Source: Brachyhypopomus gauderio
Lineage: Eukaryota; Chordata; Actinopteri; Gymnotiformes; Hypopomidae
DNA length: 64,000 bases
Direction: 5' to 3'
Assembly: GCF_052324685.1 (NCBI RefSeq)
Contig: NC_135228.1
Coordinates: forward strand, 11,062,886-11,126,885
This document shows positions 40,007-51,300 of this stretch, piece by piece (positions within the stretch are counted from its first letter, which is position 1; each line of letters starts with the position of its first letter). A program made the translations under genes and the position numbers. The notes under the pieces were generated by a model. The model had not been told where the DNA came from. It was given only the letters and a program-made list of their open reading frames with translations, and did not search any database.

Positions 40007-42105
40007 CTGCGGGGCACAAACGGGCAGACCTGCAGGCACTTATGACCAAAGGCGGCCCTCGCGGTTACAGACTTACTCGAGGAGCAGATCTCAGCGCTCA
40101 AACAACTTTTTAGGCTGATGTGCTTTGTGAAGGACCAGAAACCTGCTTATGTTTGCTAACGCCAGCGATGGCAGGTAGATCAGCTGCACAAAGCAAGCAA
40201 AGAAACCCTTTCAGCCCGGCGAGAACGCTGCCGTTTGTGCTCTCAATGACAAATGATACGTCTGGGATTTGAATTTGCGTCTATAGTGTTGAAGCAGCGC
40301 CTCAGCCGAAGAAACTACACAGACCGACGGTAACAAGCTGGTTCCCACTGCCTGCAAGGCGGGAGAATGAGCAGCGCAACAGGACTTACAATCAGTGTTT
40401 TGTGCATAATGCACGAGGACTGGCAGCAGAGTTATTCTCAGTGAATGAAATGTTGTTTTTCAGGACGCCTCGCGTCTAGGCTGCATTCAGAAAGCTACAA
40501 ATAGCTCATGCCAAGTCCGCGCCTTATTCAATTAAAAATACGAAACATTAAGGTTGTAACCAAAAGTAGACAATTTTGCTACAGCATTCAAACAAAACAA
40601 AATCAATAATTCTCCAAGCACACGACAGGGGTATGATACATAGGTTTATGTATTCCCTTTAAGTGAATTTGTTGTATCCAAGCAAGTAATCGTTTTTAAT
40701 GTTGAAGATAATTGGGTTTCAGACCTTCGTGGAGGCCTTCAGTTTAGGTGTGGGACTGCGTTCCTCCTTGCGGGCACTTCTTGCTCTGTGTCTCCCCTTG
40801 GACCGTGACTCCCGGCCCGGGGAGGTCGTGCCTCCTTCTGCCCGACCACGATGGTGGCTTCTGCCAGACTCGCCTTTTCTCTGCGGGCACCGGACAATCT
40901 TCAAGTTGTTCGTGTAGATGATAATTTTTCCAAAGTCTAAAACCGGCTCCTGAATGGAACACACGAAAGCACACTCACACGCAGACACACACACACACAC
41001 AGGGGGCCAAAGTTACACACTGGTTGCAGATTAGGCAAAATGTACACAAAAGCCAGGGATCAAAGCTCTCTGCCATCTACTCCGAATCCGTTTGATTCCG
41101 GCGCTGTAAACAGGGAAGGCAGCGAGAAGGCAGATTCATCACAGCGATCCTTTGAGAGAAGGCTGGGAGAATATTGCCTGCCTTTCATGACCAGTTTGAT
41201 TTGCTACTCTGCGGATCCACCGCAGAACTATGGCAGGCAAACTTTATGACTGACACTGTAATAACACGGAGCAGAATTATATAGACGCCTTTTCCTCGGC
41301 AGTCCCGACTATTTCCAGACATCGGCGTTTGCCTTGTGCGCAGTGTTAGAGGAGCATGAGGCCAATCTTGTTTCACATTCTGATAAGCCACTTTCAGCAG
41401 CTGCATACTAATGGTACATTATGCTCGAGGATTTGGTCTAATTATTCACCCCAATTATCTGAGCACGGCATTGTGCAAACAGTGTAAATGGGTAAGAAGA
41501 ACACACACAGCAAACAATTCAAATAAGGCTAACACTGATGACCGGTGTCCTGGGGCTGAAGTGGCCGCGTATGAAAGCCTCGGTGAAGACCACGTGTCTC
41601 TATAAATAGTCAGACTCTAGGAAAACTGAGAGACCACAAGTGAAGTGTCGGTTATGTAACACTACAGCGAGGAACTGTAATGCAGAGAACACGAGAGCTG
41701 CTGAACCTTGCTGAACCCGTAGCGTCATGGCGACAGTGCCACGGCGACTGTGGTTTATTTGACCGCAAAAGTCAAAAGTGTTAGCCAGACCCTGCTCACT
41801 TTGTCGACGGCGTCTCGCGTATCGCCGCCGTAGCCGTCCGTCCCCCGGTAAACGTCGATCCTCTGGGCGAGGAGCCCCTGCGCCTCCTCGTACCCGCCCA
41901 GCTGCTCGGCCGGCGGGCGTCGGGACAGGTCGGCGTGGACGAAGCTGTGGGGGTACGTCTCGCCGGGACTCTCCAGCTCCTGGCCGTCCTCGTAGACGTG
42001 CTTCAGCACGCGGCCGCTGTAGGACGAGGCCAGCTTGAACCTCACCTTCCTGGGCATGGCTTCGTGCCTCGGCCCCTGGTTCCAGAGCGGCTGCTCCATC
42101 GTCAT
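39836..42105 (-). CDS. grxcr2: grxcr2, glutaredoxin domain-containing cysteine-rich protein 2 (three coding exons)
   Basis: Three minus-strand exons (41800-42105, 40725-40949, 39836-40006) join in phase 0 to give about 233 residues; I recall about 248 for human GRXCR2. Seen: an N-terminal block containing [18 protein letters not shown] and [10 protein letters not shown], a middle block [16 protein letters not shown] that matches the start of the degenerate glutaredoxin-like fold, and a C-terminal region with four CxxC motifs (CEQC, CSLC, CPAC, CQSC) of the DnaJ zinc-finger kind. Known of the family: GRXCR2 acts at the base of hair-cell stereocilia, works with taperin, and its loss causes deafness in mammals. 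The active-site CxxC of true glutaredoxins is absent, so a structural rather than redox role is likely. The neighbours plac8l1 and lars1 match mammalian synteny. The 48-residue linker after the conserved middle block is Arg/Ser-rich rather than acidic as I recall it in human. Confidence 0.93.
40725..40949 (-). CDS. grxcr2: grxcr2 coding exon 2
   Basis: Encodes 75 residues starting [20 protein letters not shown], a near match to the conserved GRXCR2 core. The acceptor is TTCCATTCAG|GAG and follows a TG-rich tract. The donor is placed at AAG|GTCTGA (intron begins at 40724), because it is the only GT in the open frame that keeps phase 0 into exon 3, and it gives a linker of nearly the usual length. 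The second half is very basic (Arg, Ser, Lys) and does not align to the human linker. Confidence 0.85.
41800..42105 (-). CDS. grxcr2: grxcr2 coding exon 1 (N-terminus)
   Basis: Encodes 102 residues ending ...RDAVDK before the donor AAA|GTGAGC. It holds the family signature [18 protein letters not shown] about 20 residues in, then [10 protein letters not shown] and YPHSF. The start is taken at the ATG at 42103-42105. A second in-frame ATG two codons later (42097-42099) is equally possible. The open frame continues upstream for 16 codons without aligning to the family, so a start farther upstream is less likely. Confidence 0.9.
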
Positions 42106-42150
42106 ATCAGCCGCGAGTGGCTCTCTTGACGGCGTCCCGGGTCGAAGCCA

Positions 42151-42169
42151 CACCTGGTATGTGCAGCTG
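42151..42169. promoter_or_regulatory. Two E-boxes just upstream of the grxcr2 start codon
   Basis: CACCTG (42151-42156) and CAGCTG (42164-42169) lie 46-64 bases upstream of the grxcr2 ATG. Hair-cell genes are often activated by the bHLH factor ATOH1 through E-boxes. Whether these are in promoter or 5' UTR sequence cannot be told here, and E-boxes are common by chance. Confidence 0.2.
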
Positions 42170-42561
42170 AGGTGTGGTGTGGAGGAACAAGGAGAAAGAG
42201 GGAGGTGAGAACAGGGCAGCCGCTACCCGCCGATCCGCTGAATTATTGAGAAGCCGGATCAGGTGCAGAACAGGAGAGGCATAAACCCAAACCTCTGTGC
42301 TTTCATTAAATAATCATGCTCAAAGCAGGTGGGTCTCCACACACATATGGATGGGAGTTTCAAAACATGCTGAACACCTCTAGAAGTTTCAGTAGCGACA
42401 CATATTCAGTCCTCCTGTTATTCGGTGCTGTGCTCAAGAGTCTACAACTGGTTAACTTAGTGACCTTAGTTAAACCTTACTTATTACATGATCCTTAGAT
42501 ATTTGTATAATCGTGGAAAGACGTGTTTATGAAATATTTACATATTTAACAGTTGTTTATA

Positions 42562-42730
42562 GCCAGTGACCAAATATCCCTTTGCTCATCAGCTTGAGTG
42601 TAGTTTGATGATTTTTAAAACCCATATTTAACAGTTGTGTTAAATATTTAACAGTTGTTAAACATTCATCAGCATAACATTCATTGAACTACACTCAAGC
42701 CGATGAGCAAAGGGATATTTGGTCAATGGC
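42562..42730. repeat. Fold-back inverted repeat (MITE-like)
   Basis: Left arm 42562-42606 (CCAAATATCCCTTTGCTCAT core) and right arm 42687-42730 (ATGAGCAAAGGGATATTTGG core) are about 45 bases each and nearly perfectly inverted. The loop is about 80 bases. It resembles a small fold-back transposon. Target duplication was not identified. Confidence 0.8.
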
Positions 42731-43599
42731 CTACGAGTGAATTGCTCTGCAGGAGAACAGTCCTTTTAAAGTGCATAGCCCTTCAGCCTTATACAACAGC
42801 TCCAGGTCTGAGATTGCTGACATTTTCCTTCTTTTGAGCCATTTTGGTATATCACTGGTCATTATTATGGATAGTGGTCATTAATATCCATCATATTTTC
42901 ACACAGTATCTTGCAGTGTATGTAAAACCTCGCATGACACCAGCAAAAATGTTCAAGATAAGACCACGGCCAGTGGGGAAACTGTCTAATCTAACAAATG
43001 GGGGGACATAACCCTCATGTATTCCAACATTAGCCAGGCAGTTATCTCCCGGGTTGACTGTTATTACATCCGGATGGACTGCCAAGTTATTTTTCCTTTT
43101 TCACTGAATTCCACCTCGCTGTAGAGTTATTCGTGGGAGATTTCGTCTCATCTGCATTTCAGTACAACCATTTCAAGGCTTCAGCGAAAAGATTTTGGGC
43201 TAAATATAGGCTGTGCGATTAATCTTCCTTTCTTCCTTAATTTTTCTGACATCTGTGGTCAGATGTCAGAAAAAAAATTCAAAACCTTTTTGAATGGAAT
43301 GAAAATAAGACTTGATTTGGTTAAAAGTCTGACTAAAATTGGAGGTATATGACGAGGTCTTCATAAATGTGAATAAATTGAATGCATCCACTGAGGTAAT
43401 CTGTTCAAGAACATCTCTTCCTCTGGGATCTTTCTTCCACTTGGTTGCCAAAATAAATAGACTTTTTACCAGATGCTAACTTATCATTAACATGATTTAA
43501 AGGGTTTTAGTGCACCAGTGTCATCTAACATGTTGTAATGCCTAACTCTTCCCTTATTCCCATGTTCTCATTGGTGATGGCAGAGGGAGAGAGTGAGGG

Positions 43600-43603
<4 letters not shown>

Positions 43604-43673
<70 letters not shown>
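43604..43673. repeat. (GA)n microsatellite
   Basis: About 35 uninterrupted GA units. Confidence 0.95.
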
Positions 43674-43674
<1 letters not shown>

Positions 43675-43936
43675 AGCTGGAGAGGCCTGTGAAATATTCA
43701 TGTGTGTCTTAAATTATGCGTGAATGAATACTGCACACAGTGATCATCTGATAATCACAGGGGTGGGATCGCAAAATGAAGAAACAAGGTTGTTTTGCTG
43801 GGGTCGAGGACAGAGCATTTTTGTAGTCATCTGAAAAATTTGCCTGGTATGATGATTTGAACTGCGAAAGAGAGGCCACATCAAATGTTGATGTAGTTTG
43901 GTAACGATGGCAATAGGGCAGTGAAAAGGCAAGACG

Positions 43937-44064
43937 TTCTCCATGAAAAGAAGTTCTCCATGAAGGGAAATTATCCATGAAGAGATGTTCTCTATGAAGA
44001 GAAGGTATCAATGAAGAAACGTTCTCTATGAAGAGAAGTTATCCATGAAGAGATGTTCTCCATG
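43937..44064. repeat. 17-bp minisatellite
   Basis: Seven and a half copies of TTCTCCATGAAGAGAAG, with TTCT/TTAT and CC/CT variants in alternation. Confidence 0.88.
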
Positions 44065-44069
44065 GCCAA

Positions 44070-47000
44070 AAATTGGTTTCTTGAATAGGTTGTCAAAGAA
44101 ATTTCCATACATCAAACTTCCACATGTCAACACACTGCTCATGTCACCTTCAGTTTGAACTCTCAGCTGTGTCTTAACCAGACCTAAAGCAGACATTGTG
44201 CAGCTGCGTCTGCATCGGGTTGAAGGAACCGAGGTGCCATTTTGACAGTAACACTCACCTCTGGAACATGTGACCTAGCATTTACCCACAAAAGAGTGCA
44301 AAATTACAGTACTTAAGAGTAAACACTGTTTACTTCTTTCTCTTTTACTGCTCTTTCAAATCCTTTCATTTTAATTCACTGTGGGTCTGGTATCAGTATA
44401 GTGCTTGGTAGCTGCGGTGCTAAAGGCAGGCCTTTTCAACACAGCGGGGAGCTGGATCACAGAGAGACGATAATGGCCCAGGAGTCAGCTGCCAATATCA
44501 GGTTGAGCTTCGTCTGAACGAATTCCGGCCTGCCGGCGTGGAGCTCCTGCCGTTTGGGCGGAGCAGGAGAACATGGCCCCTCCCTCCTCATCCTATTGGC
44601 TCCTCGGGAGCAGGCATCTCTCCGGCCCACCCCTTCGACCGGGCGCCCCATCATTCTTTCCTCTCAAGTTCACGCACAGGTTTCATCTGCACCTCTCACT
44701 TCTGGCAAGATCAAACGTTTAAGGAAACGTGAGAAATCTGGCACAGTAAAGCACTGGCTAACATCTATGTTAGTCTTTAAGTGTTATCTAAAGGCCGTTG
44801 TCTGTATTTCTGCAGTTCTGTGTCTGTAACACATACAGTTACATTAACAGAATGAACTCAACGTGGGACCAGTGCTTTTGCATTGACATGTTCGATAAGC
44901 ACGCAATTTATTCTCCACCTGTCTTTTTATTTTATTTTATTAGTCTTTGGCATGAGGACAGTCCCCAGGGGCAGGGCCACCTGTACCTCGCCATACCTCA
45001 TGTACCTCGCCATCACGCGCCAGCCGACACGGACCCCCACTCAGCGCACACGAGGCCTGGAGGGCCGGGCCGTTAAAGAGAGTGGGGGGGGTACCAGGAG
45101 GGAAAAGCCCATTTCCAGGCTGGCGAGGGCTGAGGCGACGCACTCTGAATAATTCAGGAGGTGTCGGCTCATACAAATGTGAAAGTCACAAAGAGGAAAG
45201 TGGCAGGAGGCGCGTAGGGAGGAGGTGCGTAGGGAGGAGATTATCCCCCCCCCTTCCCCACGCACGGCCCAGTCTGCACGCCAGTACCGTTTCTCGGAGT
45301 CACCGAATGTATACAGGTGTTCCTGCAGCATGACTTTTCCTTCAAAGCAATCCTAACTGGGGAAATCCCACAGCTCCCGCTTTACACTGACTGTAAAGAA
45401 CAGCATATTTTGTTCCTCCCACCATACTAAATTTGGTTTGGCCTAGTCAAAGGCTGCAAACTGTGCATTCTGGGATCCTAACCAGGGCAGCTGGGGGCAG
45501 AGCTCAGCTTGTACCCAGAGTACCGATAACCAGGCCGGACGATTAAAAGAGCGGCTTGAATTAATCAACATACAGTATTAGTGGATTTATTCATGGAGAA
45601 GATGCAATTCTGGTTGACAACCCCAAAGCTATCCCTCTGAAGAAGTCCAGCCTGGGCTCTCTAAATATAGACCCAAATCTCAGTGACTGATCTAGAATTG
45701 CTCACGCTGACTCACACTGTACTCTTACGCAATGGCCGAACACACTGTGCCCACTGAAAGTTGTTCCAACCCCACTGAGTCTCCATTCACCCGCCTCGCT
45801 CCGCCCAGGTAGCTTCGCTTACAGTCTGTCGGGCTCGTTCCCGCGTGCGCTCGACACGCGCGTCGCACGCGGTACGCCTTCGGAAGAAGGGGCCCGGCCC
45901 GTTCTACGGTGGACTCTCCGAAGGGGATACCGCAGGGCTTCCGCTGCGGCGCTGTAGTCAGACCTCAGCTCCACTTGAAGGCTGAAAGCGACGCGAAGGC
46001 TGTTGGAGATTATCCGGCGACTCGAAATACGGCACGGCATCTGCATTGTGCTAAATTTAATTTGCGTGCCCCAGCGCCACACGCGGTAGGTCCTGTAATT
46101 ATCACGTTTCTCTTTGAGCATATGAGCCTTTCGTGCGAGATCCTTCCAGGGATCTACGGCCTCGTCCGCATATTCGGCCCTCGGCCTGAGGGAGACGCCG
46201 TTTCAAAGCAGCGTCCAGCGCCGGGTTCGGTGATAATTCCTTATATTCGGCTAGCTTTGGAACGTAAATAGAACGTACACGGTTAAGGAATGGTTACGTA
46301 ACATAATCCCAATTAGCATGTGAACGAAAGCTGTTCATTTCCCTCTCTGCTCTCCCAAAATAGCAACCAGGTGGTGAGGTCCCTGGAGCGTCTATTTAAC
46401 ATGGTGATATGTTCATTTCTTTGTGGCGTGCCAAACCATCCCATAATTTTATTGTAGCTCTGGCAGAATGCTCTGTGCTGCGTTCCTCGCTTCCAAAGCA
46501 CAGCTTTACGGCTACTCGTGCCCAGAGACAGTCCACCACAAGCCGAACGCGGTCGGTGGAGTCCGGTCTCTCAGTGGCGCCGGCCTTGTTTGAAGGGAGC
46601 CTAGATGGATCCGTCATCGCGCCTTCCCTTTTATCCAGCCCTTACATTATCCCCAACCTTAGATATCACCTGCAAACGTCAGGACAAGCAGCACTTCAAA
46701 CACCCCCCTCTCCCCCCCACCTGACGACCCCCTTTTCCTGCCCGTGTAATTCACAAGTACGGCCTTGTTGTCAGTGTTCGGGTTCTCTGTTTCATCTTCC
46801 CACCAGACTGCTTTGAAGATGAATGGGTTTTTTTTTTCTTCCAGTCATGCACACTGTAGCCCAAACTCATACTGGTTCTCCCAGGATGGCTTACTTGTAG
46901 GATAATTACACCAGTTTTCAGTTTTTTGCTAATTAGTGTTTTCTAATTCCACTTGGGTGGAATATCCGTACACAGAGAAAGATTCCCCTCACTGGGAAGC

Positions 47001-47560
47001 TTGAGATCTTCCTTTGAAGCCGGCTGGTATTTTTCCACTGGCTTGCGAGCGCTGGTCCTCAGCGGTTCTCGTCACAGAATAAAACACCCATCATTGTCAA
47101 CAAAGATTCAGCAAAGTTCACGCTTTGGTCTGTGCAAGTGCCCACCACAGTAACTCTTCAACGGACTTTGTGGAGAGGCAAAATGACAGGAGAGATCTGC
47201 GAGAGGCGAGATGGTTTCACAGCCTTCTGCCTTCAGTCCATGATGTTTAAGTTCAGTTCAACTTTAATAAGAAGAGAACAGGATCCTTAAAGTGGCAGTT
47301 GGAGTAGCAAGTGAAGGCTACAGTTGGTAAATAATCCATGCATTTATTGTCATCAAAATATGCGTCATGTTCTAAACATTATTGGACAAATTTGCTTGGT
47401 ATGATCTCTTATAAACGCCATCTGACGCTTCAAAGGTTTCAAGGAAAAGCAGGCAGGGTGTTATTTCTAGTCCACGTCGGGCTGTTTTTGTCAAGGACGC
47501 CTTGTTTATTTCTTTCTTTTTCAGCTAGTCATGCCTGCAGCTCGCACGAGTTGAGCAAGA
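44070..47560. other. Spacer between grxcr2 and plac8l1, left part
   Basis: Several GC-rich patches (44,500-44,660; 45,040-45,310; 45,800-46,220; 46,480-46,640) with open frames on both strands, none like a known protein. No RING or SH3 motif of SH3RF2 was seen. Confidence 0.5.
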
Positions 47561-47570
47561 CAGCTCTCAC

Positions 47571-47609
47571 AGTGTGTGTGTGTATGTGTGTGTGTGTGTG
47601 TGTGTGTGA
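47571..47609. repeat. (GT)n microsatellite
   Basis: GT run of about 39 bases with one ATG interruption. Confidence 0.9.
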
Positions 47610-48024
47610 CACACGAGTACAGAACAGCCCGTGTGAAGTTCTTTCCTCAAAGTCTGGACGATGTATTCTGCGACGTGGTAGTGCAGGCCACAAATACGCC
47701 ATAATTGAATCCCCCATGCCTTCCTTCCTCCCGGTTCCTTCACAGCTTCCTTCTGAAGTGTCCACACTTGCTTGCTTCTTATGCTTTCGCCAATCTCCTC
47801 ACCGGGCTCGCTCCACCTCCACAGGCCGCTGCGTGTTCACCCACATACCTGCTCATCTGCTTGATCCGAACCCCACAGCTTCTCTTCACGTCTGGCTTTC
47901 CCCTCACATCCCCTCCCCCGCCCCTGCCTCTTGGGCTCACACTCTTGACTGCCTTTGTCCTCGGTCTCCCATATTTCTGCTCTTATTCTCTCTTATTCTT
48001 TACCATGCTTTCTTTCAGGTCCTC

Positions 48025-48300
48025 ACCTCTCTCTCTCTCCCTCCCTCTCGTCCTTTTGAGGTTCCTTCTATCCTTGCCATATTGTCCAGCCTCTCTTCTT
48101 GTCATACTAATTTTTTCCCCTCCATATAATCCTGCTGACTTTCCCGACTTCTCTCACACGTCTCCGTCTCTCTCCCCCGACTCTCCTCACTCCGTCTCTC
48201 TCTCTCTCTCACACAAACTCCTCTCTCTCTCTCACATCTCTTCTCTGTCTCTCTCCCTGTCTGTCTTTCTCTCTCTCTATCTCTCTCCATCTCTCTGAGA
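48025..48300. repeat. CT-rich low-complexity tract
   Basis: About 275 bases dominated by CTCTCT, CCCTC and CTGTCT. It keeps one plus-strand frame open from 47338 to 48129 and another to 48298. Their Ser/Leu/Pro-rich products are repeat artefacts. Confidence 0.85.
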
Positions 48301-48309
48301 GCAGCTAGC

Positions 48310-51300
48310 GCAGGCCGGGGTGACTGATGAGCGTTCCAAGGGCAGCCCATGCCGACGGCCGAGCCCCGTGGCCCTCTGTCATGATCCGTTCATTTGATTG
48401 ACATGTCATCCACAGCAGCCGTTTGTTTCTTTTGCACAGGAGGCCCGAGCCGCTCGCACTCCCTTCAGAGCGGGGACCTGGCGAGATGCGGCCGGCTTTA
48501 TTTTTAGAGCCGCCCGGGCTCTCGGGTCCGGCCAACCCAGGACTCTTCTAACAGGGATTTTTCACCAGGTTCAGACAAGCTCCCTGACACCTTTTCTTGA
48601 TAAGATAAATCGATACCAGCACTGTCTGCGTTGTCTCTCCCACATGAAAGAAAAACGATACAAGTCATTATAAACTCTGCGCTCATGTGGGTTCAGTGAA
48701 GGTTGTAAATACTGTAAAAACATTCTGGCACCTGCGTTTATCCTGAAGATCCTTGGTGCTGGCTGATCTTACGGGGAGGAAGGGAGGACTGACAGAATGA
48801 CCTTGCATATTCAAGACAACTCGGACAGCAGCTGACATCTAGTCCGTGTGTACGAAGCTGGTTGTCGCACTGTAGACTTCACAATTGGCAAGATGGCGGC
48901 TAGTGACTCAAAACGAAACCCCAGCGCGGCTATCCACGACTATCAGCGCCGTCAGGCAAATAAGCCAAACCGGGTGGCGAATTGTGATTGGATCCCATCA
49001 ATCGCACGCTACAACAGAGAATATTCAGCAGATCGGAAGCGGAGCTACGAGTGGTGCGGACAGAAAGAGCTGTCGGTGCTGACCGGTGTTGCTTTTGGAA
49101 ATGTGCTCTCAGACCTGCTGTGGAAGCAAAAGTCAATTTATATTACAAATGAACTTCCCTGGTGGGATACAGTCCAGTGCCAAAGCTCTGAACGTAAAAA
49201 TAAACAAGCTTATGTTTCACCTTGCTTCTTAAATGATCCCCCAAAACTAGACTTTTTAGGAAACTAAAACTGATTATTGGTATTTGGAGACCCACAAAGA
49301 AATAAAGGATATATGATCTTTCCTTGTTGGAGTGCATACAGAGGAGAGGAGAAAGTTACGCTTCGTATAGTATTCTGTTACATTTTGCCTTTAGCATAGG
49401 GGCAGATGCTATACTTACTGTATATGCACTGGGAATTTGAATATTTAAATAGGTTTATATTGCACAGTATGTTTGTATAGGTTTCTGACTACTTCCTTTG
49501 AGAGCCAACGTGCAAAAACACAGGTAAGCCTCATGACTGCAGGTTTCTGACGTTTTCACTCTGGTTTAAACAGTACTGACCTTTAATCCTTATGGCCTCG
49601 AGGAAATAAACACTCCCACCACCTCTTCTACCACGCAGATGCAGCCCAGGAGCAGTAGAAGGTAAATAGGGTTGCAAAAAGGCCTGCTGTTGATTTTATT
49701 AACAGGGATAAGTGCGCGCTGGAGTCAGTGTGGAGTCCTTAGTGTAAAGTTTGTGACGTCAACAACTCTGCGATGAACCGTATCCAGTGTATTAACAGTA
49801 ACATCACCTAGTGATATCTGAGGTGGTGCAAACATCAGAGCTACCAAAAATCAACACTCATTCTGAAATAATAAAGGCCTCATTATGGACTTACTGTGGT
49901 CGACTTCTCAATATGAAGGTCTTGTTTTAATAGCTTGATACCACTGTGATATATAAGACCAATGTTGAAGTAACAGTAAGAGGTAATAAACTCATGAATC
50001 ATTACACACAGATGAGTAACCGAGGCAGGACTTTGCAATGCCAGTTCTCAGTTCAGTAAAATAGCTGTAACTTCATACGCCTTTACACTGAGTGGCTCTC
50101 CATCTGTGTATCTGGAATATCTTGGCATTGTAATCTTTTAGAACGTCAGATGGATGGAACTACATTGAAAGCATATTTCTGAGGACACTCATGCAATATT
50201 CAAGAATGCCCGTTCTCTCCGTCTCAAGGAGGAAAAGAACTTCACTGAATCTTCTGAATGGACATCGCCATATCGAGGACAATTCCTGTGATTGCTGCTG
50301 GGTCATTACCGAGACGTCTGGGCCCAGATCCACATGAGAGAACCTCTGGGGTTCCTCCTGAGCCACCACTCATCACTACTGTAGTGGCACTAACCCCCTT
50401 TGGGTGGTGTGCTGACCGTGCTCCAGATCTGAGGACCTTGTTGCCTCAATGTAAGAAATGTAACCCACCATGGAAGTTTACCAAGGACCATCACATGGTG
50501 CGGTCACCAGCAGAGTGGATGAAGATAGTCATTAAAACTGCTTCCTGTATGTTATGTTTGGCCCTGGTATCAAAAATTAAGACCTGCCTTATCAAAAATG
50601 AGTTGAAACTACTATTTATATATGAATATGAAAATATGAACAAGTCGTGATGGCCGATGGCTGCACAATATTCACAGGAGGGAAAAAGTGTCAAATAATT
50701 TGTAGGCATTTCATTTGGAGCCGGTCCCTGTGGCTCCATCTGCGTTTGAAGTGGTTTTCATTTTGTTGAGACAGTTCGTCTGAAAGAATTTTAATCTGTA
50801 ACTGGCCAAACGCTGCCATGATCCACAGTGATTTTCTCATGGATTAAGTAGCTCTTGGAGCTCAGCCTCCCTTGGGCGTCCTCCTCTAAGGCTATGGCTG
50901 TTCTTCGGACCTGGCCACATGAATTGCGTTGGACTCCTCATAACGACAAACCAATAAGCAGCATTTGATCCACGCCGGGCCCCGGGAAGGAGCCGGCGGG
51001 TCTCGTGTGACCTATTCTTCACTTTACGGCCAGAGCCTCCCAGACAACAGCCAGCGTCCATCCATGAATCTGCGGGAGATGAAAGAGTCGCATCATCAAT
51101 CAGCACAAGACCTTGGAAGTTGGTGCTGGAAGATAAAAGGGCGAACATGCAACCGAGTGGCGGGCAGCACTAACTAACCCGCTGCAGTGCAGTGGGGGGG
51201 GGGGGGGGGAGGTTTGAAAGGTGCTGAGTGGTAAAAGACTTCAGAGTCCACCGTGGAGTCTACAGAGGAACTGCGGTGCCCTCTCATTCCTTTCATTATA

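Noticed and set aside
45819..46271. Overlapping 100- and 120-codon frames in a GC-rich patch
   Set aside because: Open on both strands as expected from GC-rich DNA; neither reads like a known protein.
47338..48298. Plus-strand frames of 263 and 197 codons
   Set aside because: Kept open by GT and CT low-complexity DNA; no domain, no splice context and no homologue recognised.
50837..51148. Minus-strand frame containing DSWMDAGCC as the plac8l1 last exon
   Set aside because: The spacing looked PLAC8-like, but the phase does not fit exon 2; the exon at 52897-53028 fits in sequence and phase.
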